Source of the DNA: Pseudaeromonas aegiceratis | GTDB lineage: Bacteria; Pseudomonadota; Gammaproteobacteria; Enterobacterales; Aeromonadaceae | Assembly: GCF_046254905.1 (NCBI RefSeq) | Contig: NZ_CP158016.1 | Coordinates: 1,116,001-1,180,000, forward strand | DNA length: 64,000 nucleotides | Direction: 5' to 3' | In this document: positions 8,425 to 15,437 of the stretch, in pieces | Position numbering within the stretch: the first letter of the stretch is position 1 | Layout: every line of letters begins with the position of its first letter | Translations under genes and position numbers: made by a program | The notes under the pieces: generated by a model | What the model was told of the DNA's origin: nothing | Seen by the model: only the letters and a program-made list of their open reading frames with translations | The model's database searches: none

Positions 8425-9300
8425 CTAGTCCACCAGGCTCATGCCGGCGATGCGGCGCCAGTAGCCGTTGCAGTCCTGGTTGGCCTGCAAGGGGTGCGGC
8501 GCCTGACCGGCTTCGTTGGCCCGAAAACGCGTCAGCCATGCCAGGGTGTCCGGCTGCGGGCTGAGGCGGACCACATCCACCAGGCCGGCCATCTCCGGCA
8601 GCTGGTTCACCAGGTTGTAGCAGTGGCCTGACTGGGTCTGAATGCCGTTCAACACGAAGACCTGTTCCCCTTCCTGGCTCTGGGTCGCCATGCCCAGGGG
8701 ATAATCCAGACAGGCCTTCTGGCACTTGTCCTTGGGCCTGTCCACCGCCCGGGCGGTGAAGCAGCGGGCGGAGTAGGCCAGGGGCAGGTGGCCGTAGGCG
8801 AAGACCTCCACCTCAAAGCGCTCCCGCAGGCCGCGGGCCTGGCATTCGTCCAGCAGATCGGCCAGCCACTGGCGGGAGAGTTCCACCGGCATGACCCAGC
8901 GTTGCATGCCGCGATCCAGCAGCAGGCGAATGACCTCGGCGTTGTAGCAGTTGATGGCCGGGCCACAGGTGAAGGGCAGCTTACGTTCCGCCAGCAGCTG
9001 CACCGTGCCCAGATCGTTGGCTTCGATGCTGAAGTCGCCGTTGTCCAGCCAGCCGGCCAGCTCGTTGAGCTCGGAGGGCGCCTGGATCAGCGCCAGGGTG
9101 GAGAGCACCACCTCCTTGCCGGCCTGACGCAGGGCCTGGGCCAGCTCAAGCCAGTCGCCCAGCTTGAGCTCCCGGCGCTTGCTGCAGACCGTCTCCCCCA
9201 GGTAGATGATGTCTGCCGCGCTGTGGCGGGCGGCGTCGTAAAAGGCCAGCGTGTCGGCCTTGTTCCAGAAATAGAGCAGGGGCCCCAAGGCATACTTCAT
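8425..9300 (-). CDS. ubiV: UbiV, U32-family protein of O2-independent ubiquinone synthesis
   Basis: This 291-residue U32 peptidase-like protein keeps four cysteines at 39, 180, 193 and 197. These are the positions that hold the [4Fe-4S] cluster in E. coli UbiV (YhbV). With UbiU it forms the anaerobic hydroxylase that replaces the O2-dependent flavin hydroxylases of ubiquinone synthesis. The ATG at 9300 is used; a longer frame to 9468 would overlap ubiU. The start is 10 bp after the ubiU stop codon, with GGAGT between, so the two are translated from one mRNA. Confidence 0.95.
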   Translation of the reverse strand: MKYALGPLLYFWNKADTLAFYDAARHSAADIIYLGETVCSKRRELKLGDWLELAQALRQAGKEVVLSTLALIQAPSELNELAGWLDNGDFSIEANDLGTVQLLAERKLPFTCGPAINCYNAEVIRLLLDRGMQRWVMPVELSRQWLADLLDECQARGLRERFEVEVFAYGHLPLAYSARCFTARAVDRPKDKCQKACLDYPLGMATQSQEGEQVFVLNGIQTQSGHCYNLVNQLPEMAGLVDVVRLSPQPDTLAWLTRFRANEAGQAPHPLQANQDCNGYWRRIAGMSLVD

Positions 9301-9310
9301 CTGTGACTCC

Positions 9311-10306
9311 TTACTGCCATTGTCTGTGGTAGGCGCCGAGGGTGGTCTGGCTGCCTTCGGAGACGGCCGCCAGTTGGGCATCCCATTGTGGGGCGACCCG
9401 ATAGTTGGCGGGATCCTGGCGATAGCGGTCGATGGCGGCCCGCCACACCCGGGTGACCTGCTCCACATAGGCCGGGCTGCGCTGGCGCCCCTCGATTTTC
9501 ACCGAGCAGACGCCGATCTCGAACAGCTCCGGCAACAGGGCCAGGGTATTGAGGCTGGTGGGTTCCTCCAGGGTGTGGAAGGTGTGCTCGCCCACCCGAT
9601 AGCGTCCCTTGCACAGGGTGGGGTAACCGGCGTTTTCCCCGGGACCATAGCGGTCGATCAGCACCTCGTTCAGGCGGGATTCCAGCCCGGACGGCGTTTC
9701 CGCCCAGCGCACGAAGCGCGCCGGCGAACAGGCGCCCACGGTATTGGGGCTCTCGCCAGTCAGGTAGGAGGAGAGATAGCAGCGCCCCTCGGCCATGATG
9801 CACAGGCTGCCAAAGGCGAAGACCTCCAGCGGCACCGGGCTCTCCTTGGCCAGCTGCCGCACCTGGTGGATGGACAGCACCCGGGGCAGCACCACCCGCT
9901 GGATATTGAAGGCCTGCTGATAGAAGCGGATGGCGGCGGCATTGGTGGCAGAGGCTTGCACTGACAGGTGCAGCTCCATCTCGGGGTAGCGCTGGCGGGC
10001 GTATTCCAGTACCGCCAGATCGGCGATGATGAGGGCGTCGGCCCCCAGATCCACCCCCTTGTCCACGGCGGCCTGCCAGCGGCGGGCCGCACCCGGGTGG
10101 GCGAAGGTGTTGACGGCGATGTGTAGCTTGCGACCGTGCTGGTGGACATACTCCACCCCGCGGGCCAGCTTCTTGTCATCAAAGTTCAGACCGGCGAAGT
10201 GCCGGGCATTGGTATCGTCCTTCAATCCGATATACACGGCATCGGCCCCCTGGTCGATGGCCGTCTTCAAGGCAGGCAGATTGCCTGCCGGACAGAGTAG
10301 TTCCAT
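9311..10306 (-). CDS. ubiU: UbiU, U32-family protein of O2-independent ubiquinone synthesis
   Basis: The 331-residue U32-family protein begins MELLCPAGNLPALKTA and carries Cys169, Cys176, Cys193 and Cys232, the same numbers as the cluster ligands of E. coli UbiU (YhbU). It partners with UbiV, encoded just downstream. By family knowledge the pair hydroxylates ubiquinone precursors without oxygen, using prephenate as the oxygen donor. The gene is divergent from ubiT, which completes the system. Confidence 0.95.
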   Translation of the reverse strand: MELLCPAGNLPALKTAIDQGADAVYIGLKDDTNARHFAGLNFDDKKLARGVEYVHQHGRKLHIAVNTFAHPGAARRWQAAVDKGVDLGADALIIADLAVLEYARQRYPEMELHLSVQASATNAAAIRFYQQAFNIQRVVLPRVLSIHQVRQLAKESPVPLEVFAFGSLCIMAEGRCYLSSYLTGESPNTVGACSPARFVRWAETPSGLESRLNEVLIDRYGPGENAGYPTLCKGRYRVGEHTFHTLEEPTSLNTLALLPELFEIGVCSVKIEGRQRSPAYVEQVTRVWRAAIDRYRQDPANYRVAPQWDAQLAAVSEGSQTTLGAYHRQWQ

Positions 10307-10406
10307 ATCTGGCTCGTTACTGAGACTAACAACAGCGGGATTCTAGCCAGAGTGCCGGCCCGGGGTTTTGACCTGGTGCAGTATCGCAGCGGGGCAGTAT
10401 AAAAAA

Positions 10407-10420
10407 TTGATTTTCAACAG
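10407..10420 (+). promoter_or_regulatory. FNR-like site between ubiU and ubiT
   Basis: TTGAT-TTTC-AACAG matches eight of ten positions of the FNR consensus TTGAT-N4-ATCAA. It lies in the 172-bp gap between divergent ubiU and ubiT. A weak -10-like sequence (10443-10448) sits at the spacing expected for class II activation of ubiT. The E. coli genes are known to respond to FNR; the site here is an inference. Confidence 0.35.
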
Positions 10421-10478
10421 CATGGCCGGCGCCGGCTTGTGCTTAGATAGGCCGTTTTGACTCAAAGAGGAGCCTGCT

Positions 10479-11000
10479 GTGCTGTTAGCCGTCAAACGCA
10501 TGTTGGTAAAACATGCCCCGGATCTGCTGCGTCCCCCCTTGTCCCTACTGCCCTTTGCCCTGCAGCAGCGGCTGTTGACCCTGGCGCTGACCAAGGTGTG
10601 TGCCGATGCACTGGCCGATGGGGATTTCGACTTTCTGGAGGGCAAGTACCTCAAGGTGACGGTGACGGATCTGGCCCTGGGCTGCATCATCACCCTGGTG
10701 GACGGCCGCCTGCAGGTGTTGGCGTCGGCTCCGCAGCAGGATGTGAGCTTCAGCGGTGGCCTCAACGATCTCATTCTCATCGCCGGGCGCAAGGAAGATC
10801 CCGACAGCCTGTTTTTCCAGCGCCGCCTCAAGATCGAAGGGGATACCGAACTGGGCTTGGAGGTGAAGAACCTGCTGGACAGCCTGGATCTGAGCCAGCT
10901 GCCCGCCCTGCTGCGGCGGGGGCTGGGGGATCTTGCGGGCTTTATTCAGTCGGCGGCCGAGGTTGCGCCAGACGGCCAAACGGCTCTGGTGCCGCGCTAA
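10479..11000 (+). CDS. ubiT: UbiT, SCP2-domain accessory factor for anaerobic ubiquinone synthesis
   Basis: The 173-residue product has a sterol-carrier-protein-2-like fold region (DFDFLEGKYLKVTVTDL through LFFQRRLKIEGDTELGLEVKNLLD). The last part is the typical end of UbiT/YhbT. It is thought to bind lipid-like ubiquinone intermediates for UbiU-UbiV. The start is GTG at 10479 with AAAGAGGAG ahead. It is divergent from ubiU and convergent with the following small membrane-protein gene, three bases apart. Confidence 0.92.
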   Translation: MLLAVKRMLVKHAPDLLRPPLSLLPFALQQRLLTLALTKVCADALADGDFDFLEGKYLKVTVTDLALGCIITLVDGRLQVLASAPQQDVSFSGGLNDLILIAGRKEDPDSLFFQRRLKIEGDTELGLEVKNLLDSLDLSQLPALLRRGLGDLAGFIQSAAEVAPDGQTALVPR

Positions 11001-11003
11001 GGC

Positions 11004-11375
11004 TCAGGCAAACGGCAGGCGGCAGCGGCGGTGGCGGGCGCGTAGGTAGAGGCTCATCAGCCCCCAGGCCCCCAGGGTCAACGCCAGCAGCTGCCACCAC
11101 TGTTGCTGCGGCAGGCGCCACAACAGCAGGGCCAGCACGCCATAGACGAAGGGTTTGAACTCGTACAGGCTATCGGGCAGGAACAGCATCTTGTTGGGAT
11201 AGATGGTGATGTCGGTACGGCGTTGGGTGGAGCGCATGATCCAGATGAGGGCGGCGGCCAGATACAGCAGCGCCCCCGCCAGCAAGACCAGCGGCGAGCG
11301 GGCCTGCAGCAGCAACACCAGGCCCCCTATCAGGTAAACCTTGGGTAAGGACTCGTACACAGAGGCAGGCAGCAT
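11004..11375 (-). CDS. Small hypothetical inner-membrane protein
   Basis: I do not recognise a named family. The 123-residue sequence has hydrophobic stretches at about 14-48 (probably two short spans), 74-86 and 92-108, and a basic C-terminus (RARHRRCR). A good ribosome-binding site (AAGGAGT) precedes the ATG, and codon use is like that of its neighbours, so the gene is probably real. It converges on ubiT with almost no gap. Function cannot be inferred from context. Confidence 0.7.
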   Translation of the reverse strand: MLPASVYESLPKVYLIGGLVLLLQARSPLVLLAGALLYLAAALIWIMRSTQRRTDITIYPNKMLFLPDSLYEFKPFVYGVLALLLWRLPQQQWWQLLALTLGAWGLMSLYLRARHRRCRLPFA

Positions 11376-11531
11376 GGTGGCACTCCTTTTCCGAGGTCGT
11401 CACCCCTAGCATAGCGTCCGCCAGTAAAGATGTACAAAAAATATCCATATGCATAGAGCGGCATGAAAGTGGGGCAAAGACCGACGGCTGTGGTAGGATT
11501 TGCCCCGGATTTTCAGACAGGGTTCCGCGTC

Positions 11532-12275
11532 ATGCTCGACAATCTGCGCATCGTTCTGGTGAACACCTCCCATCCCGGCAACATAGGCTCCGCCGCCCGG
11601 GCCATGAAGACCATGGGCATCAGCCAACTGGTGCTGGTGGACCCTCAGGAGCCGGTGGACGGTCGCGCCACCGCCATGGCCGCGGGGGCCGTGGATATCC
11701 TGGCCAATGTGAAGACGGTGGCGAGCCTGGCGGAGGCCATCGCCGACTGTCCGCTGGTGATCGGCACCAGTGCCCGCTCTCGGACCCTGCAGTGGCCCAT
11801 GCTGGCGCCCCGTGAGGCGGCGGCCAAGCTGTTTGCCGAAGGGCAGGGGGGCCAGGTGGCCCTGGTGTTTGGCCGGGAGCGTACCGGCCTGACCAACGAG
11901 GAGCTGCAGCAGTGTCAGTTCCACGTCTGTATCCCGGCCAATCCGGAATACAGCTCCCTGAACCTGGCCATGGCGGTGCAGACCCTCTGCTACGAGGTGC
12001 GGCAGGCCTGGCTGGCCGGCCAGACGTCTGAGCCGAACCCGAGCGACGAGGATGGGGTGGCTTATCCCTCCCAGGCCGAGCTGGAGGGCTTCTATCACCA
12101 TCTGGAGCGGACCCTGACCCAGGTGGGCTTTTTGCGGGAAGATCACCCGGGACAGGTGATGAACAAGCTGCGCCGCCTGTACAACCGGGCTCGCCCCGAC
12201 AGCGTCGAGCTCAACATACTGCGCGGCATTCTCACCGCCGCCCAACGGGCCAGCGGCCACGAGAAAAATAGTTGA
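11532..12275 (+). CDS. trmJ: tRNA (cytidine/uridine-2'-O-)-methyltransferase TrmJ
   Basis: This 247-residue SPOUT methyltransferase methylates the 2'-OH of nucleotide 32 in the tRNA anticodon loop. It matches E. coli TrmJ from the first residues (MLDNLRIVLVNTSHPGNIGS) through FGRERTGLTNEEL and NPEYSSLNLAMAVQ, the C-terminal AdoMet knot. The ATG at 11532 is chosen because homology begins there, although the frame stays open to 11463 and the ribosome-binding site is weak. It lies directly upstream of iscR, as in E. coli. Confidence 0.95.
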   Translation: MLDNLRIVLVNTSHPGNIGSAARAMKTMGISQLVLVDPQEPVDGRATAMAAGAVDILANVKTVASLAEAIADCPLVIGTSARSRTLQWPMLAPREAAAKLFAEGQGGQVALVFGRERTGLTNEELQQCQFHVCIPANPEYSSLNLAMAVQTLCYEVRQAWLAGQTSEPNPSDEDGVAYPSQAELEGFYHHLERTLTQVGFLREDHPGQVMNKLRRLYNRARPDSVELNILRGILTAAQRASGHEKNS

Positions 12276-12292
12276 GTAAACGCAGGGGTTAA

Positions 12293-12317
12293 ATACTTGA
12301 CTGAAATAGTCGGTCAT
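12293..12317 (+). promoter_or_regulatory. Type-1 IscR binding site in the isc promoter
   Basis: The 25-bp stretch has the two arms TTGACT and TAGTCGG around an A/T-rich centre and fits the type-1 IscR consensus (ATAsYTGACT-rwww-YAGTCrr) at nearly every position. TTGACT (12297-12302) can also serve as the -35, with a weak -10 (AATAGT) at 12320-12325. IscR loaded with [2Fe-2S] should bind here and repress the operon, giving feedback on cluster supply. Confidence 0.85.
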
Positions 12318-12358
12318 GGAATAGTGATCACAAGTTTAACAAACGGGTGACCATCGCC

Positions 12359-12844
12359 ATGAGACTGACTTCCAAAGGACGTTACGCCGTCACTGCCATG
12401 CTGGATGTGGCCCTGCACACCGAGCTGGGCCCCGTGCCCCTGGCCGATATTTCCGAACGGCAGGGCATCTCCCTCTCCTACCTGGAGCAGCTGTTCTCCC
12501 GCCTGCGCAAGCAAGGGCTGGTGTCCAGCGTGCGTGGCCCCGGCGGTGGCTATCGTCTGGGTATGGCGGCCAGCGACATCTCCGTCGGCCAGGTGATTGC
12601 CGCCGTCAACGAATCGGTGGATGCCACCCGCTGTCATGGTCAACATGGCTGCCAGGGGGGAGTACAATGCCTGACGCACTCCCTGTGGCGGGATCTGAGC
12701 GATCGGATCAGCAACTTTCTTGACGACATCACCCTGGCCGAGCTGGTGGCCCAGGCCGAGGTCAAGCAGGTGGCGCAACAGCAGGACAAACACAGCCACA
12801 AGGCCAACCTGGTCAGCATGCCGCTGGATCGCCTGGCACGCTGA
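12359..12844 (+). CDS. iscR: Iron-sulfur cluster regulator IscR
   Basis: This 161-residue Rrf2-family regulator has an N-terminal winged helix (MRLTSKGRYAVTAMLDVAL). Cluster ligands are Cys92, Cys98, Cys104 and His107, exactly the E. coli positions. The ATG at 12359 is chosen over GTG 12347 because homology begins with MRLTSKG and GGGTGA lies at suitable spacing. It is the first gene of isc, with its own binding site just upstream. Confidence 0.97.
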   Translation: MRLTSKGRYAVTAMLDVALHTELGPVPLADISERQGISLSYLEQLFSRLRKQGLVSSVRGPGGGYRLGMAASDISVGQVIAAVNESVDATRCHGQHGCQGGVQCLTHSLWRDLSDRISNFLDDITLAELVAQAEVKQVAQQQDKHSHKANLVSMPLDRLAR

Positions 12845-12891
12845 GCAAGCCGACCTTGCCAGCCCAAAAAACGCAGAATTTGGAGTAGACC

Positions 12892-14106
12892 ATGAAGCTG
12901 CCGATTTATCTGGATTATTCAGCCACCTGCCCGGTGGATCCCCGGGTGGCAGAGAAGATGATGCAATGCCTGACCCTGGACGGCACCTTTGGCAATCCGG
13001 CGTCACGCTCCCACCGTTTCGGCTGGCAGGCCGAAGAGGCGGTGGATGAGGCCCGCAACCACGTGGCCGATCTGATTGGTGCCGATCCCCGGGAGATCGT
13101 CTTCACCTCCGGTGCCACCGAGTCGGACAACCTGGCCATCAAGGGCATAGCTCACTTCTACGAGAAGCAGGGCAAGCACATCATCACCAGCAAGACCGAA
13201 CACAAGGCGGTGCTGGACCCTTGCCGTTATCTGGAGGGGCAGGGTTTCGAAGTGACTTATCTGGAGCCCCAAGCCGATGGCCTCATCAGCCTGCAGCAGG
13301 TCGAGGCGGCGCTGCGCCCCGATACCATACTGCTGAGCCTGATGCACGTGAACAACGAGATCGGGGTGGTGCAGGACATTGCCGCCATCGGTGAGCTGTG
13401 CCGGGCCAAGAAGGTGTTCTTCCACGTGGATGCCGCCCAGAGCGCCGGCAAGCTGCCCATCGACGTTGAGGCCATGAAGGTGGATCTCATGTCCCTGTCG
13501 GCCCACAAGATTTACGGTCCCAAGGGCATAGGTGCCCTGTACGTGCGCCGCAAGCCGCGGGTGCGCCTGGAAGCCCAGATGCACGGCGGCGGTCACGAGC
13601 GCGGCATGCGCTCCGGCACCCTGCCCACCCACCAGATCGTCGGCATGGGCGAGGCGTTCCGCCTGGCCAAGCTGGAGATGGCCGAGGAGTCCGCCCGCCT
13701 GCTGGCTCTGCGGCAGCGGTTGTGGAACGGCATCAAGAACATCGAAGAGGTCTATGTCAACGGCTCCCTGGACCAGCGGGTGCCGGGCAACCTCAACGTC
13801 AGCTTCAACTATGTGGAAGGCGAGTCTCTGATGATGGCGCTCAAGGACCTGGCGGTCTCTTCCGGTTCCGCCTGTACCTCCGCCAGCCTGGAGCCGTCCT
13901 ATGTCCTGCGCGCCCTGGGGCTCAACGACGAGCTGGCCCACAGCTCCATCCGCTTCAGCCTGGGCCGCTTCACCACCGAAGAAGAGATTGATTACGCCGT
14001 CGCACTGATCAATGAGTCCATTGACCGGCTGCGGGAGATGTCACCCCTGTGGGACATGTACAAGGACGGTATCGACCTGAGCAAGGTCGAGTGGGTTCAT
14101 CATTAA
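12892..14106 (+). CDS. iscS: Cysteine desulfurase IscS
   Basis: The 404-residue PLP enzyme removes sulfur from cysteine and passes it to IscU and to tRNA thiolation. Lys206 (SAHKIYGP) binds PLP. Cys328 in the mobile loop SSGSACTSA carries the persulfide. Length and C-terminus match E. coli IscS. A GGAGT ribosome-binding site precedes the ATG. Confidence 0.98.
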   Translation: MKLPIYLDYSATCPVDPRVAEKMMQCLTLDGTFGNPASRSHRFGWQAEEAVDEARNHVADLIGADPREIVFTSGATESDNLAIKGIAHFYEKQGKHIITSKTEHKAVLDPCRYLEGQGFEVTYLEPQADGLISLQQVEAALRPDTILLSLMHVNNEIGVVQDIAAIGELCRAKKVFFHVDAAQSAGKLPIDVEAMKVDLMSLSAHKIYGPKGIGALYVRRKPRVRLEAQMHGGGHERGMRSGTLPTHQIVGMGEAFRLAKLEMAEESARLLALRQRLWNGIKNIEEVYVNGSLDQRVPGNLNVSFNYVEGESLMMALKDLAVSSGSACTSASLEPSYVLRALGLNDELAHSSIRFSLGRFTTEEEIDYAVALINESIDRLREMSPLWDMYKDGIDLSKVEWVHH

Positions 14107-14136
14107 GCGGCGTACAGCATTGGTAGGAGATGTGAC

Positions 14137-14523
14137 ATGTCATACAGTCAAAAAGTAATCGATCACTATGAGCATCCGCGCAACGTCGGCTCCTTCAGCA
14201 AGGACGACCCGGATGTGGCCACCGGCATGGTGGGGGCGCCGGCCTGCGGCGACGTGATGAAGTTGCAGATCAAGGTCAACGACGACGGCGTCATCGAGGA
14301 TGCCAAGTTCAAGACCTACGGCTGTGGTTCCGCCATCGCCTCCAGTTCCCTGGTGACCGAGTGGGTCAAGGGCAAGACCCTGGACGAGGCGGCGGCCATC
14401 AAGAACACCGCCATCGCCGAAGAGCTGGCGCTGCCGCCGGTGAAGATCCACTGCTCCATCCTGGCGGAGGATGCCATCAAGGCCGCCATCGCCGACTATA
14501 AGCAGAAGAAAGGTCTGGAATAA
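14137..14523 (+). CDS. iscU: Fe-S cluster scaffold IscU
   Basis: This 128-residue scaffold assembles the [2Fe-2S] cluster. The ligands Cys37, Asp39, Cys63, His105 and Cys106 are intact, as is the LPPVKIHC region (99-106) recognised by the chaperone HscA. It lies 30 bp after iscS with TAGGAGA upstream. Confidence 0.98.
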   Translation: MSYSQKVIDHYEHPRNVGSFSKDDPDVATGMVGAPACGDVMKLQIKVNDDGVIEDAKFKTYGCGSAIASSSLVTEWVKGKTLDEAAAIKNTAIAEELALPPVKIHCSILAEDAIKAAIADYKQKKGLE

Positions 14524-14537
14524 GAAGGAAGCAAGCG

Positions 14538-14861
14538 ATGGCCATCACCCTGACCGAAGCGGCGGCAAACCGCGTGAGAACCTTCCTGGCCAACCGGGGC
14601 AAGGGCCTCGGTGTCCGGCTGGGCATCAAGACCTCCGGCTGTTCCGGCATGGCCTATGTGCTGGAGTTTGTCGACGAAAGCGGCGCTGACGATCAAATTT
14701 TCGAGCAGCACGGCGTCAAGGTGGTGGTAGACAGCAAGAGCCTGCTTTATCTTGACGGCACCGAGTTGGACTTCGTCAAGGAAGGGCTCAACGAGGGCTT
14801 CAAATTCCATAATCCCAACGTCAAGGACGAGTGCGGATGCGGTGAGAGCTTCACCGTCTAG
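14538..14861 (+). CDS. iscA: A-type Fe-S carrier IscA
   Basis: The product is a 107-residue A-type carrier with the three conserved cysteines at 35, 99 and 101 (SGCSG and ECGCG). It moves clusters from IscU to apo-proteins, chiefly [4Fe-4S] targets under aerobic conditions. AAGGAAG lies ahead of the ATG. A hairpin follows the gene before hscB. Confidence 0.97.
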   Translation: MAITLTEAAANRVRTFLANRGKGLGVRLGIKTSGCSGMAYVLEFVDESGADDQIFEQHGVKVVVDSKSLLYLDGTELDFVKEGLNEGFKFHNPNVKDECGCGESFTV

Positions 14862-14869
14862 GCCCGTCA

Positions 14870-14900
14870 GGCCGGCTCCCGAGCCGGCCGCTTGTTTTTT
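14870..14900 (+). terminator. Possible attenuating hairpin between iscA and hscB
   Basis: A 9-bp stem (GGCCGGCTC/GAGCCGGCC) is followed after CGCTTG by six T (14895-14900). It looks like a leaky intrinsic terminator or an mRNA end-protecting hairpin. The hscB start lies only 16 bases after it, so it may lower chaperone expression relative to IscRSUA. Confidence 0.5.
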
Positions 14901-14915
14901 GTGCTGGAGCGCCGG

Positions 14916-15434
14916 GTGAACTACTTCGACATCTTCCATCTTCCCATCGCCTTCGAACTGGACGCGGCCGAGCTGGCTAGTCGCTACCGTCAGCTGCAGC
15001 AGCAGTACCATCCGGACAAGTTTGCCGCCGCCAGCGAGGCGGATCGCAGCCGGGCCCTGCAGTGGGCCGCCGAGATCAATGCCGCCTTCCATACTCTCAA
15101 GGAGCCCGTGGCCCGTGGCGAGTACCTGCTGAGTCTGCAGGGGCTGGAGATCCGCGGCGAACAGCAGACCCTGCAGGATCTGGACTTTCTCGAGCAGCAG
15201 TGGGCCTGGCGCGAGGCGCTGGAGGAACTGCCGCAAGCCGATGATCCCATGCAGGCCGCCGCCGATCTGGCCGCCGAGCTGAGCCAGGCCCAGGGCCAGA
15301 TGCTGGCGTCCCTGAGCCAGACATTGGCCTCCGGCCGCTGGCCCGAGGCGGCGGACTGGGTGCGCAAACTCAAATTTATGGCCAAGCTGCAGCTGGAGCT
15401 GGAGCGGCTGGAAGACTCATTGTTGGACGATTGA
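14916..15434 (+). CDS. hscB: J-domain co-chaperone HscB
   Basis: The 172-residue co-chaperone delivers IscU to HscA. The J-domain motif HPD is at residues 32-34, and the C-terminal helical domain binds IscU. The start is GTG at 14916, which gives NYFDIFHLP at the N-terminus like E. coli HscB (DYFTLFGLP) and has CTGGAG upstream. A TTG at 14892 in the same frame lies inside the U-tract of the preceding hairpin and is unlikely. It is 3 bp from hscA. Confidence 0.94.
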   Translation: MNYFDIFHLPIAFELDAAELASRYRQLQQQYHPDKFAAASEADRSRALQWAAEINAAFHTLKEPVARGEYLLSLQGLEIRGEQQTLQDLDFLEQQWAWREALEELPQADDPMQAAADLAAELSQAQGQMLASLSQTLASGRWPEAADWVRKLKFMAKLQLELERLEDSLLDD

Positions 15435-15437
15435 CAG

